In this document: positions 11,260-22,311 of the stretch, one piece after another
Numbering within the stretch: position 1 is the first letter of the stretch
Layout of the letters: each line of letters begins with the position of its first letter
Assembly (NCBI GenBank): GCA_021399435.1
Contig: JAJTUP010000015.1
Coordinates: 248,001-312,000 of the forward strand
Length of the DNA: 64,000 nucleotides
Source of the DNA: Diaporthe sp. PMI_573
Taxonomy: Eukaryota > Ascomycota > Sordariomycetes > Diaporthales > Diaporthaceae
Reading direction: 5' to 3'
Position numbers and translations under genes: made by a program
The notes under the pieces: model-generated
What the model was told of the DNA's origin: nothing
What the model saw: the letters and a program-made list of their open reading frames with translations, nothing else
Database searches by the model: none

Positions 11260-13254
11260 CTAGTCTCGCGCAGCCGCAGGCATCCCGTCCAAGACCCAGA
11301 GCGGCTTCTGCATCCTTAGAATACACATCGCCGCCCCCTTCCAGCCAAGCTGCTTCTTCTTCCAGGCCGGGCGGTGTCCAGTTTCTCCGGTGGTCATGGG
11401 CAGGACTACATCACCAGCCGTGCCTTCGTCACTCGAAGTTCCTTCTTGTTCTTGGTCGTTTTCTCTCCGCCGGTCTTCCCGGTATCGCAATGGGCCGTTG
11501 GCCGATATCTGCTGTATGTCAGCAGTCGGGGTGCCGAGGTCAATGACAACGTCACCACCTGCGCTGTAGGCGACGGTCTCCGGCTGATGGCCCATGTCGT
11601 ACTTGGGAATACCAAACGCAGGCATCGCCTTCCGTTTCTCTTTCTCGGTTCCCTGCACATCATCCCTGCCGCCTGATTTGGTGGACCTTTCATCATCATC
11701 GTCCGAGGAGACGCTGCCGCTGGGGTCCAGCACCTGGGCCCATACCTCGACCTGCCTAAGCTTGTCCGCGTAGATGACCAAGACCGTGAACAGCGTCAGG
11801 GGTATTGTGGCCACCCAGAAGACCCAGAACAGGGGCTGACCTGGCTCGAAGCTCTCGTTCATAGACAGCACGCCCGAGACGATGGAGAATGGGAGGAGGA
11901 TTCCACCTAGATACGTCACGCGGTCGAGGGCGCGCTGGTTGGCGTGGGACCCCTGGGAGGACGGCGGGTCTGCCTCTGATCTGCGGCGGCTTGGGATGTA
12001 AGCCCTCTTCTCTTGGAGTGCTTTCCCCGGCTTCTTGTGCGTGACTCTGAGTGGAAAGGCTGCGAGCATCTCAACGCGGGTTCGAAGTCTTTGTATGAGA
12101 CCTCCCCAATCATCCGGGCTGACCACCAAAAAGAATTCCGCATTTCCACTGCCGTTCCGAGAGCGCGCCATACTCTTCGCCATGTCGATATTTCGCTCCA
12201 GACATTGCAGAATCCGCCACTCCAATGGGATTTCTGTGGGTTTGACTACCCTCTCCCTCGGTATGAGAGCCTCAAACAGTTCGAGCCACTGCTCATAGGC
12301 TGTCTCTTCCAAGACTTGAAACACTCCGCTGTCCTTGTGTGCAGTGGCGAGGCTCTCTTGAAGAATTCTCTCCAAGTTGGGAATCTCCTGCTCCTGCCAT
12401 TGGGCGACAGCCACAGTGTCGACTATCGTCTCGCCTCTTTTTGGTCGAAGCTCCTGGCTCACAGGCACCTTAATTCCCGTGACTTGGCCTGCCCGGCGAG
12501 CCTTCCTCAAATTACCATTTGCTTCCCAGCAGGGCTTCTCCAAGAACAACACATCCACATCCCGGCTCGCCCAAAGACTCGCCCGGCAGAATACAACGGA
12601 CTGCGCATCTTGCGCGTCCGCCACAGGCCGTACCACTGGCTGGCGCGCAAGGTCAGCCTCCCGAGATTCTGTGGCGCCAGAGCGGTTCTCGACGCCCGGG
12701 AAGGACTTCTTGCCGGCCACGGCCCGCCAATGCCCAGCCGCCAGCTCCGGATAATCCCAGTGCGCAAACCTGGCCGCCCTGGACCCTCGCCTCCGACGGG
12801 GTCCCAGTGGCCGATAGCTTGTCCCCGCCGCGTGGGCTTCGACAAAGGCCGGGTCAATGTCCAAGGGGCTGTCCAGGAGCACAGACACAAACACGCCTGG
12901 GAGGCCGCGGACGATGATGAGTGGCCTTGCCACACCGTCCGCGCTCTCAGTCTGCTTTCCGTGGGCGGCGGTGAACACCGCTGAGCTCAGGGCGGCCGCT
13001 TGAGTGCCTTGGTTGACGAGGTCGGAAATCTCAGCCTGGAGCCCGCCGGCTGTCGAGACGGGCCTCCGCTCGCAGGTATCGCCGCCCCGGGATATAACGA
13101 CATAGCATGGCGGCGTCGGTGGCTCCGGCTCAGCCTCTGGGATCTCGACTGCTTCTGACTGCTTTGCATGCCCATGCTCCTGGGTCGGAGTGACAGGAGA
13201 GCCCGGGCTCCGTGCATCCGAGTGAACACTTGACTGGGACAGGGCTGTTGGCAT
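11260..13254 (-). CDS. CorA-like two-TM membrane protein
   Basis: Single exon, 664 residues from the ATG at 13252-13254; the open frame extends about 30 codons further upstream, but the upstream part has poor context. The N-terminal half is soluble and variable. Residues about 270-440 are alpha-helical and charged. Two hydrophobic helices follow, at about 447-463 (LGGILLPFSIVSGVLSM) and 475-495 (LFWVFWVATIPLTLFTVLVI), as in CorA/Mrs2/ALR Mg2+ channels. In those channels a Gly-Met-Asn motif at the end of TM1 forms the selectivity filter; here the corresponding triplet is Ser-Met-Asn (464-466). After TM2 there is a long acidic and Ser-rich cytosolic tail (about 160 residues). This resembles the large fungal CorA-like family, whose transport activity is mostly untested. 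Mg2+ transport is an inference from fold only. The gene converges on the carnitine acetyltransferase gene. Confidence 0.78.
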   Translation of the reverse strand: MPTALSQSSVHSDARSPGSPVTPTQEHGHAKQSEAVEIPEAEPEPPTPPCYVVISRGGDTCERRPVSTAGGLQAEISDLVNQGTQAAALSSAVFTAAHGKQTESADGVARPLIIVRGLPGVFVSVLLDSPLDIDPAFVEAHAAGTSYRPLGPRRRRGSRAARFAHWDYPELAAGHWRAVAGKKSFPGVENRSGATESREADLARQPVVRPVADAQDAQSVVFCRASLWASRDVDVLFLEKPCWEANGNLRKARRAGQVTGIKVPVSQELRPKRGETIVDTVAVAQWQEQEIPNLERILQESLATAHKDSGVFQVLEETAYEQWLELFEALIPRERVVKPTEIPLEWRILQCLERNIDMAKSMARSRNGSGNAEFFLVVSPDDWGGLIQRLRTRVEMLAAFPLRVTHKKPGKALQEKRAYIPSRRRSEADPPSSQGSHANQRALDRVTYLGGILLPFSIVSGVLSMNESFEPGQPLFWVFWVATIPLTLFTVLVIYADKLRQVEVWAQVLDPSGSVSSDDDDERSTKSGGRDDVQGTEKEKRKAMPAFGIPKYDMGHQPETVAYSAGGDVVIDLGTPTADIQQISANGPLRYREDRRRENDQEQEGTSSDEGTAGDVVLPMTTGETGHRPAWKKKQLGWKGAAMCILRMQKPLWVLDGMPAAARD

Positions 13255-14688
13255 TGTTGCTGCCCAGCTACACTTGCTGGCCCGTAGAAGCTTTGTGAGG
13301 TGGCGAATACATGAGAGACAGACTTCAGTTCTCGCACACACTCACTGCTTGAGATGACTTGTATACACACGCCGGTCACCATGAGGCAACAGGAAGGACC
13401 TCAAGAGCAAGACATCATCAGGAAGGACAAGACGCAGGAGAAAGAGGTCGAACGACGCATACACCACCCGAGTGCCTGCCTCCCGCATCTCCCGTGATCT
13501 GCGACATCTTCTGGACACTTTCCAAGAGTCCTGGCTCATATACAGGCTAGACATACATACTGTGGTTTAAATCGGTTGACTAAAGCAAAGGTCGGATGCA
13601 GTAGGGCTGATTGCACTTTTAGCCCCTCGTGACGGATGATGGGAAGGGTGGGTGGAGACCAAGGCGCGGCTGACCGATCAGCTGCACACTCCTGAGGATC
13701 ACCCAGATGCATCGAGACATCGCAACACACTGAGCATGCTGGCACAAACGCATTTTGTGTGTTTGAATGGGGCAGCCATCTTTTGCCACGGCCCCATGGG
13801 TCGCAGCATTCACTAAGCCTGCCAGCGTATACCCTCGCATCGAGACGCAGCAAAACTCCCTTTGCATAGGAAGCCAACAAATCGCCCAAGGGCGTCGGTG
13901 TACACCCGGTCACTCCACGGAACAGCAGATTTGCAAGATGAGCTGGAATTGTCTCTTGTTGTTTGCTCTCTCTTCCTCCCCCAGCTCGTGAGTAAGAACT
14001 CCAGAGACGTCCAGAGATGACCACCCGAAGCCGACTCCAGAAACCATCTTCGTATTGCGGTCAATCAGAGCTCACGCCTCGTAGCTTTTCTTTCACAGGC
14101 CCGCCTCTGCTTGCTTTCGTGCTGGTCTTGGGCAGCTAAGTACTCATTTCGCCCAAAGCCCACAGGGCCAGATATATGAGATGGCCGTCGTTTCATCGCA
14201 CAGGCACTCGGCGCGCCAAAGAGAGACCGATCGAAAGCATAAACAAGAAATTGCTAGATACCATTTTGCCCTGTCTTTGGCCCAGAACGCCTTAACCGCA
14301 AGACGCCGTAATGCTGCTTCCCTTCTGCTCTCACATCATCCTCCGTTTTCCTTTGAATGAGTGTTGGTAAGGGAAGTTGAAAAAAGACCATGACAACCCA
14401 TAAAATGCCATGGGGCCTGCCCTCCTCTGTATCATTTGTACAGTAAAGTCATATACACTTTGACCGTCTTTGCAAGATCACTGACGCAGACTGCGTGGAG
14501 AGGTGCGGACCGAGAGCCTTGATCGGACGGGCGAACGGGCTGTAGGGGTCGACAGTTCTGCAGACTGAAAATGTCGACATTGCAGTCCGAGAGTGCTGCT
14601 CAGGCCAAGCCTCATGCACTCGACACACAGGGCGTACGGAAGCCGGTAGGCTCCATATTGTCTCATGCCACAATCCATCGGTTCAGCC
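13255..14688. other. Intergenic between CorA-like gene and nrc-2
   Basis: This contains the promoter side of the CorA-like gene (13255 to about 13700) and the 3' side of nrc-2. No coding sequence can be supported. ORFs of up to about 160 codons on the minus strand (13536-14024) have no domain or sensible composition. Confidence 0.55.
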
Positions 14689-16713
14689 TCAATGAGGTGA
14701 CGAGTCGTACCCGTGGTCAGAATTGTGGTCGTCACCGTCATGATGAAGCGTTACGCTGTTGAACTCCTCAAAAGGATCGGTAGCCTCACCGCCGGGAGTC
14801 GCAAGGCCGCTGTCGAGAGGCACGCCCTGCATCGGTCTAGATCCGCTGATGTCCACACTCTCGCTCTCCTTGACGTTGCGAAAGTTGATGGTGTCGAGGG
14901 CACGCCCCTGATTTGGTACGATTGGCGGCTTCATGTGTCGGATCAAAGCCCATTGAGTCGTCCTGAAGAAGGGGTGTACCTTGATGTCCGATGCTCCCGC
15001 ACGGGCACCCAGTCGGCGGTTTTCGTCTTTGATGAGCAGCTTGCGTATGAGAGATTTGCACAGACTACGACTCGGTCAGCAGAGGCCATTGAAGGCGGGT
15101 GTCCTGGGCACTCACTTTGATATTTGGGGCGCTCCAGCATGGTCTGGGAACGGAATATCTTCCCTGAGAATGTTTGCGAACGTCGCGTTTCGGTTCTTAC
15201 CCTTGAAAGGGGTTGTGCCGTACAACATCTCGTAGATCAGGATGCCTAGCGTCCACCAGTCGACCGCACTGGTGTGACCGCTCCCCTTGATCACCTCAGG
15301 TGCGATGTATTCCTCCGTTCCAACGAAGGAGTTGGTCCTGAAGTTGGCAATGCAAGACCTGGTATCGATCGTAGGTAATGACGTCGTACTCGCACCATTC
15401 TTGCCCACAATCATAGTCGGCTTTCCACCAGGGTCAGACTGCTTCGACAGATCAAAGTCTGACAGCATAATGTGTCCAGACTGGTGGAGGAGAATATCTG
15501 GCGGCTCAGGTCAGCGGGAACATATTTAGCTGTGCGTCTGGCGTCCGACTTACTCTCAGGCTTCAGGTCCCGGTAGATGAAACCCATGAGGTGCAGGTAC
15601 TCCAAAGCAGCAGTCACCTCTGCAGCATAGAAGCGTGCATCGTCCTCGGGGATGCATTTGCCAGGCCGGGTCTGCAGAGCACGGAAGAACTCGCCGCCAC
15701 TGCAGTACTCCATGCACAGGTACAAGTAGTCCTCGGACTGGAAGGAGTGGTAGAGGGTAACGATGAAGGGGTGGTTGCTGGTCGCGAGGATCTCCTGCTC
15801 GGCAAGGGCTCTCTTAATCTTGTTACGCTTGATCATCTCCTTCTTGCTCAACACTATAGGGGATTTGTCAGCGAACGCAGGACGAGGACAAGGGGTACGC
15901 AAACATGTTACCTTTCATGGCATACAGCCTACTGCTCTTCTTCTCCTTGACGAGGTAGACCTTGCCGACATCACCCTTGCCGATCAGCTTGATCTTGTCA
16001 AAGCTCTGGGGGCCGACCTCGACGTTGCGGACCTTGATGGAGTTGGAGCTGTATGTTCTCCTGAATGCGAGAGGTGTCCGGCCGGGCGGGGGCAGGGACC
16101 CGAGGCCGTCAGGGTCGGGGACGGCCAGGGAGAGGTCGTCACTGCCGTTTTTGGTTTCCACCAGTCCCAGCGTGCTCGCGCTCTTGTTCACGATCAGCGG
16201 CTCCTTGCCGAGCTCCGCGGTGGCGGGGCGCTCGTTGCTGCCCTTGCCGTTGGAGAAGAGGCCCTGGGCATTAGGAGCGCTGGCGACCCTCCTCAGTTTC
16301 CTCGCGAGCTCCTCCTTGGTGGCTGCAGTCGGCTGCTCTGCGGGACTGCCGTTGGGGCCATCGATCTTGAGTTCCGGGGTATCAGGGGGGCTCGGGGGCA
16401 CGGAGCCCTCGTTGTGGTGTCGGAGGGCGGGCGGGCCCTGGTGGGCAAAGTAGGGATTGGCGTTGGCGGTGGGACTGAGGGCCTCGTCGAGAGCATGGCC
16501 CTCGCTAGTGGTGGTGGTGCTCCTCAGGCGGCCGACGGTGGTGAAGAACTTTGACTGGCGGAAGGAGGACTTGCTGTCGGACTTGAAGGGGCTGTTTGAG
16601 TGGTCGCCGGGGGCGAGCTGGGCCTTGTCGCCGTTCAAGCTGCTGATCCTGAAGAAGTTCTTGAGCTTCTGAGGGAAATGGCTATTGCCATTGGTTGATT
16701 TTGTGGAGGGCAT
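14689..16713 (-). CDS. nrc-2: Ser/Thr protein kinase NRC-2 (flippase kinase Fpk1/Kin82 family)
   Basis: Four exons on the minus strand: 16713-15912, 15853-15554, 15497-15116, 15064-14689; introns of 58, 56 and 51 bp. The product has 619 residues. The N-terminal 235 residues are Ser/Pro-rich and disordered. The kinase domain starts near residue 237 with [19 protein letters not shown]; the catalytic lysine is K267 (YAMK, at the exon 1/2 junction), the catalytic loop is YRDLKPEN (D363), and the metal-binding motif is Asp-Phe-Asp (381-383) instead of DFG. An insert of about 40 residues separates it from [19 protein letters not shown] plus this insert is diagnostic of the AGC-VIII class (NRC-2, yeast Fpk1/Kin82, plant phototropins). 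Known roles in the family are activation of phospholipid flippases and, in Neurospora, repression of conidiation. An in-frame ATG at 16803 would add 30 residues (MPRQFTITT..). I prefer 16713 because MPSTKSTNG.. begins the conserved-looking part and gives about the expected length. Confidence 0.93.
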
Positions 16714-17400
16714 AGTGAGGTCTTCAGGATCATGAGGTTGAGGGCGATGCCATCGTGCAGAGAGGGAGCGGCTGTTTGTGGTGATGGTGAACTGGCGAGG
16801 CATTGCTGAGGCGACCGAGGAGCAAGAACCAAGGACCAAGAACCAGGACCCCAGGGCGCAGGCGCAGGCGGCGGCGGGCGAGAGTCGATTAGACTAGCAG
16901 AAGGGAGACAGCCGGGTGACAGGGACAGGGACGCGGACGGGGGCGGATGAGGCTAGCCAAGTCGAGCAGACCCCAGCGGCAACGCAATCAGGCGGAGAAT
17001 TGGAGGGAGAAGGGCCAGGAGGGCGTTGGCAGGTAGGTACGGTAGGTACTAGGAGCGATGCGGTAGGCGGTAGACGGCAGGCCAAGCTGAGAGTGGGGTG
17101 GGGCCCGCGCTGGCTCTGGCTCGTCAAGTCAGGTCAGTTTGCCAGTCAGGCCAGTCGGGTCTGGGGCTCGTCTCGTCTCGTCCAACAGAACACCCCGGCG
17201 GGAGGAGGGCAGACAGGCGGACGGGCGACACGGGTGGATGCCACTACCAATGTAACCGCAGCTTGTGGGCTGAGAGAGGGAGTGACACTGACAGGCAGAC
17301 GGGCAGATGCCCTGGGGAGAAGAAAACGCCACGCCGTTAGCCTGTATTCAGCCGACCTGAGTCCCTGGACGAGGAGCAGAGATGAGGCCGCAGGCGGTGC

Positions 17401-17545
17401 CGTGCCGTGCGTTGCGGTGCCGTGCCGTGCGATGTGATGCGATGCGATGCGATGCGATGCGTTGCGTTGCGTTGCGTTGCGTTGCGTTGCGTTGCGTTGC
17501 GTTGCGTTGCGTTGCGTTGTGTTGTGTTGTGTTGTGTTGTGTTGA
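17401..17545. repeat. Block-structured pentanucleotide array
   Basis: About 29 in-phase pentamers in ordered blocks: mixed CGTGC/GTTGC/GGTGC units, then GATGT, GATGC x5 (17436-17460), GTTGC x11 (17461-17515), GTTGT x5 (17516-17540) and a final GTTGA. Neighbouring blocks differ by one base each. It lies about 690-830 bp upstream of the nrc-2 start codon, possibly within its leader, where the sense strand would read ACAAC, GCAAC and GCATC units. Confidence 0.95.
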
Positions 17546-18257
17546 GGTGAAATATGGAGGGATGGATGGGAAGTTGGGACGATGAGATTGATGGATGGGA
17601 TGCCTTCTTGTTATGTGTCCATGTGCACCATGTTGCTTGCTACCTATGTACCTATGTAAGAGTGTGCTGTACAGTACAGTACCTGCCCCGGAGGCACGTA
17701 TTGCTCCTGTACAAGGGCTCTGGACAATCATTAGCAATCAACACCCAGCAAATCCGGTTGCCCCCAGCACCAAGTGACGCCGAGGCGGATCCAATTGGCC
17801 AAACCCTGCGAGAATCGGGGAAGCCTGGCCGCCTGGGTGAAATGATGCCCGGCACTCATGGGCATTCCAGGATACGATATTCCCAGATGCGAGAAATGCC
17901 TCCAAGCAAGTCTGACTTTTCCATTAACCTGATAGCTGACCAGATGTGTAGGCGAAGCATCAAGATATGGCAGACAAAGAGGCCCACCGTTTGTTTTACT
18001 GCATCACAACCCCGGTGTCCGAAGGTGAGCGAGCCCCCGCCCCTCCTCAGAGAGCATCGCAATAATAACTTAAACATTCGTCCCCCCCGCTTTCCAAGGT
18101 TTGTCACCACCTGCTGCGTAACCATTCTTCCCTTACCAGGCAGGGCCCTTGTATCCAACAGTCCGTTCCACTGTTGAGGCAAACCATCTGAGTGAAAGAC
18201 ATCCTCCACTAATCAGCAGGTGGTCTATGTGGGGTTGTACGTTTCGACAAAATGCGA

Positions 18258-18318
18258 ACATGTACCTAGGACATGTACCTAGGTACTACCTAGGTACCCA
18301 GGCTGCCAGGTAGGTATG
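18258..18318. promoter_or_regulatory. Cluster of CCTAGGTA palindromes
   Basis: Four CCTAGG-centred motifs lie within 60 bp (ACATGTACCTAGG twice, then TACCTAGGTA-like repeats), followed by the half-site GGTAGGTA. Single copies of the same motif occur in many gene-free stretches of the window. Here they lie about 360-410 bp upstream of the zinc-finger gene start. Protein binding is only an inference. Confidence 0.5.
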
Positions 18319-18671
18319 GGTTGCTAGCGTGTCGCTCATCGTTGAATTGACAGTTATGCCTTCCACCGGTACACAGCACTGGTTTTGCATGAGGTCTGGC
18401 TCCCCCTTCGGCCCTTCAGGATTGGTGAACACCACATATCGCGTACCCAACTCGCCTATTGCCTGCTCATGAAACCGTCTCTTCACCCCACGAATCTGCG
18501 ATAACCCCTCCTGCTCGTCTCAAGACCCAACACCGAACCCTGATCTACGCACCTTACGCCAACATCTCATCCTCTTTGTCTCTCCCGTCCATATTCCGCC
18601 AGTGTAATTCCTCCTTCTTTCTAGCGATTAGTGCATATCAAAGCAGAGGCAGGAGTCGGGATCCAAGTGAA

Positions 18672-19844
18672 ATGCTGTCCAATGCTTTTCGAGGAGAGCC
18701 CCCGTCAAAAGACGGCTGGCGAAACAACGGACCAGCCTCGCCCGTCCCGCAACGGCCAGCTACGCCTTCGCCAGAGCTACCACACATCACATCCGACATT
18801 GCAGATTTTCAACGACCACCCCAGCTGAGCAACCCGCAGAGTCCCAGGCATTTCGGTAATGACGCCCGCGCTGCGATGAGGACTGGTACCCTTGCGGGCC
18901 GCCAGCCACCTCAGTCTTGCTCACCGTCACAGCTGGCGCCTGGTTCCGCAAGAACACCAGGTCGTACACCAGGTCAAGCTCGGATAGAGGTGGTCCTCGA
19001 TGTCTCCCCACACAAGTCATCCCCACAAGAGGGACTCTTCTTTGGGGAGGCCGATCTTGAGGATGAGCTGGTCACGTCAGACCTCACGAGACTGGGCGCC
19101 CTCCCAGCTGCTCAGGGACCCACACCAGGAGACGCGCTCGCCCCGGTGACGCCCGCCCCACCCACAACAGTAAAACGTGGACGGGGCAGGCCCAAGGGCT
19201 GGCGCCCCGGCATGCCCTCCTGGAAGACGGGCCTGCCTACTGCGCGAGGCTCTACTGGGCCTGGGCCTGGGCCAAAGAGTACCGGGCAGAAGCGCAGGGG
19301 CCGGCCGCCACGCCGGCCTTCGCCGACGCCGCGGGAGGTCTTTGAGAGGCAGGCGGCGCCTAGGTACGTTCCGTTCCTGTGCGAGTGGCCCGGCTGCAAA
19401 GCGGAGCTGCAGAACCTCGCAAGGCTGCGGAAGCACATCCACGTCGTCCACGGGCGGGTGGATCCGCTGCTGTGCCGCTGGGCGCGCTGCAAGGACAATA
19501 GGACGGTTTTCGCGCACGAGTTCGAGTTCCAAGACCACGTGGACGAGGAGCACCTCACTCCGTTTGTGTGGCACGTTGGGGAGGGGCAGCGGAATGAGCG
19601 GCCCATAAACAAGGCGGATGAGACATCGGAGGAGCTGCCGGCTTACCTGCTCGGCCGGGACGGCGAGCAGGTGACGCCGTGGGTCAAGGACCAGGAGATC
19701 CAAGACTTCCTGACGTGGAGGGAGAGCCGACGACGGCTCAAGCACATCCTCATGCAGCGGGACGCTAACGCTCCGAGCGAGGATGAGGATGAGGATGAGG
19801 ATGAGGATGAGGAGGCGTCGAATGAAGACCCTCTTGACGCTTAG
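18672..19844 (+). CDS. C2H2 zinc-finger protein with two AT-hooks
   Basis: Single exon, 390 residues; the open frame continues 71 codons upstream without an ATG, so 18672 is the first possible start. Residues 1-165 are Pro/Ser-rich. Two AT-hooks, KRGRGRPKG (168-176) and KRRGRPPR (207-214), predict binding to the minor groove of AT-rich DNA. Zinc finger 1 is C237-x4-C242-x12-H255-x4-H260 and finger 2 is C268-x4-C273-x15-H289-x4-H294; the long spacer in finger 2 is atypical. A basic-helical segment (about 338-362) precedes a pure Asp/Glu tail (370-381). Fingers of the type CEWPGCK...LRKHIHVVH also occur in other fungal proteins in which adjacent fingers have irregular spacing. A role in transcription or chromatin is likely; the targets are unknown. 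It is divergent from nrc-2. Confidence 0.85.
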   Translation: MLSNAFRGEPPSKDGWRNNGPASPVPQRPATPSPELPHITSDIADFQRPPQLSNPQSPRHFGNDARAAMRTGTLAGRQPPQSCSPSQLAPGSARTPGRTPGQARIEVVLDVSPHKSSPQEGLFFGEADLEDELVTSDLTRLGALPAAQGPTPGDALAPVTPAPPTTVKRGRGRPKGWRPGMPSWKTGLPTARGSTGPGPGPKSTGQKRRGRPPRRPSPTPREVFERQAAPRYVPFLCEWPGCKAELQNLARLRKHIHVVHGRVDPLLCRWARCKDNRTVFAHEFEFQDHVDEEHLTPFVWHVGEGQRNERPINKADETSEELPAYLLGRDGEQVTPWVKDQEIQDFLTWRESRRRLKHILMQRDANAPSEDEDEDEDEDEEASNEDPLDA

Positions 19845-22273
19845 AGTGGAGCGAGACCGAGCTGTGACGGGCTGCGACGGTCGTCATGCCCATCACCGGG
19901 GAGACGTTCACGCGAGATGCGGCTCAGTATTGGAGCTCGTAATCGGGAAATTCGCGGAACATGTTCTATTTTCTCAGTGGTCGTCATACAATTAGATACC
20001 CAAGATAGACAGACGGCTTGACAAGAATCGCATGCTCAGCCACGGCAGATCGGTAATTGTGCATTACGAGCGCGAATCCCCATTCAGAATACCTCCTCGC
20101 AGCCACGTGAGATTGCCAGGCGGAGCGGATTTAAGCTCGACACAATGGAATGCAGCAGCGCGAGTAATTGCTGCACCGTGAGTACTACGCGCAGACATCA
20201 TCATGTCCGGTCGCCCGTGGCTTCCTCATCCGCCGCCCCCCCTTCCCCCGGGGGGCTCGGCATCAACGGGGAGGCAGGCGGTTTGATGATTCGCGCGTAC
20301 GGGTTCTGAGTGGTCTCCCTGTCTCGTGAGATTGGGGCTCAGCCCTGCGAGGGGTGCAGGGCGGGCGGACCGGCCAATGCAATGCAGGACAGCGCAGGGA
20401 CCAGGGAGAACATGACATGAGCAGTCAGGACTACGACAAGCAGCTGGGCCTGCGGGCCTGGTGGTTTCCCAAAAATAAGTGCAAGGGGGTTACGTCACTG
20501 TGTGGAGTTCGGTGGATTTCTACACTACACACCTCCTTGACGAGATTCTTAACAGCTTATCACGTACTGTGTACCCCCCGGCGATGTTTCGAAAAAGAGA
20601 CGGGATGGGAAAAGGTTTGATGATGAGCTGGCAAAATGCCGACGGGCGGGCGAGCCGCTGGGTTTCTCCTGGCGATCCGGGATGCCGTACCGCGAGTTTG
20701 GTGACAGAGAGGGCATTGCGGGCTTGTGGGATTGGGGGAGGCGCACTTGTTCGCCGGGCCGAGACAGCCTGCTGCAGCGCTGCTGTGTACTGCCGTACCC
20801 GCCTGGCCGGTACCTAACAGAAGGTGCCTCTTATTTCTGACTTCCACTACCTCAGTGCGACCGTTAAGCTTGACGTGCTATGGCCCAATTGCTCCAAGAC
20901 CGCGGTCTATCCACACGGGCAGTAGTAGTCTATTTTTTGCGAACGGTCTTACAAGCAAATGGATCAAAGTCAGGCGTATAGTCAGGGCAGTGTCTAGGTA
21001 GGGCATGTTCCTATAACTGCCGGGCGAGGACTCCGTCTTCAGAAGCATGAATGAGTGGCAAGAAGACGCAAATATCACTACAATGGTACTTGCGTGGCTA
21101 CTTGCGCACCATCCTCGTCCAGCCTTGATGCATGGCACCCAATCGCCACGAGCGCACCATGAAGTCTAGAACGGTCTTGGAGTTGGTAATGTTTGTTGGC
21201 TCTTCTTTTTCAAACATATCGCAGCGCGCGATTCACCAGCTCACATGGTGGTCGATGTCTGACTCGATCCTAGGCAATGTGGACGGTATCGGCCAACTGT
21301 GACCCGTGGAGCCCTTAACTGTGATATCAAGACCTGCACCTTGCAGGGCCCGGGAACTGTGAGTCTTGGAGGGAAATATCAATTCGACAAAAACATCCTG
21401 AGCTACATGCCCGCACCAGAGGCAATTGAAGTGCTACGAAAAGGTCTTTGGTAAAGAACTGTGTCCGAATTCTTAGGTGGTTTAGATTCTATGGCTAACT
21501 ACCTAAGTCTTACAACAAAATCATTTGGAGGAGGCTTTGAGAGTTGCGGAGAGAATCAGACCGCCGGAATTTAAATTTAATCGGAATTGTCCTGCAGGGG
21601 AATATCGGAGATGATGAGAAGGCTCTGTGGCTCTCTAACGTTCGTGGCTCCGCAATGCATATACTTGTGCTCCACAACTTGATATTCGGAAACCTAGGTA
21701 TGTTCTCTTCTAGTTGTGAATTGTAAGTCTTCTTGGGAAATTATAGGTGTGTAACTTTCCATCGTCTTGAATTTCACAAGTAGCTTGGTGCGATCTAGTA
21801 GAGCATCGGAGCCGCAGGTTTGATCAGGTCGCAATACACTTGCAACCCTTGAAATACTAGTATTTCCGGCACTCGACGGGGTCCCATCACAGTGTGATCC
21901 TCAAACGATGATTCTCGAGCTGTATCTAAAATTCTAGGTTGTATGGTCTCCGCCAAGCGCAGACGACGGGACTTGTACCCGAGGATGGACGTCCGGAGCA
22001 TATCACGCGGTCAGTCTGTTGCAGCTTCAATTGAACCCCCCTCAATGTGTCCCGGAACCGAACCGACCGAAACGAGCATTTAGGTACCAACTGGAAGACG
22101 TAGAGGGTCTAGAAGTCTAGTCCCAAACCTGAACCAAGATCAAGGTCTCCAAGTAAGTGGTTTCGTTTTTAATCCGTGTACGTACGCTTCTTAAGCAGTA
22201 TGTAGGCGGTCCCTTCATACAGTGGTAAACGCTTGAGCACCCAAGGGGGTTTTCTGTTTTTTTTTGTTTGTTT

Positions 22274-22311
<38 letters not shown>

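Larger units (their letters stand above)
16714..18671. other. Divergent promoter region nrc-2 / zinc-finger gene
   Basis: About 2 kb between two divergent start codons. It holds GC-rich sequence near nrc-2, a large pentanucleotide array (17401-17545), and a cluster of CCTAGGTA palindromes at about 18262-18315. Several short upstream ATGs lie in the probable nrc-2 leader, which suggests a long 5' UTR. I see no gene; the ORFs across the pentanucleotide array are open in all frames because of the repeat. Confidence 0.6.

Noticed and set aside
15112..15950. Separate short kinase-fragment ORFs
   Set aside because: They join precisely at canonical splice sites into one intact NRC-2 gene, so this is not a pseudogene.
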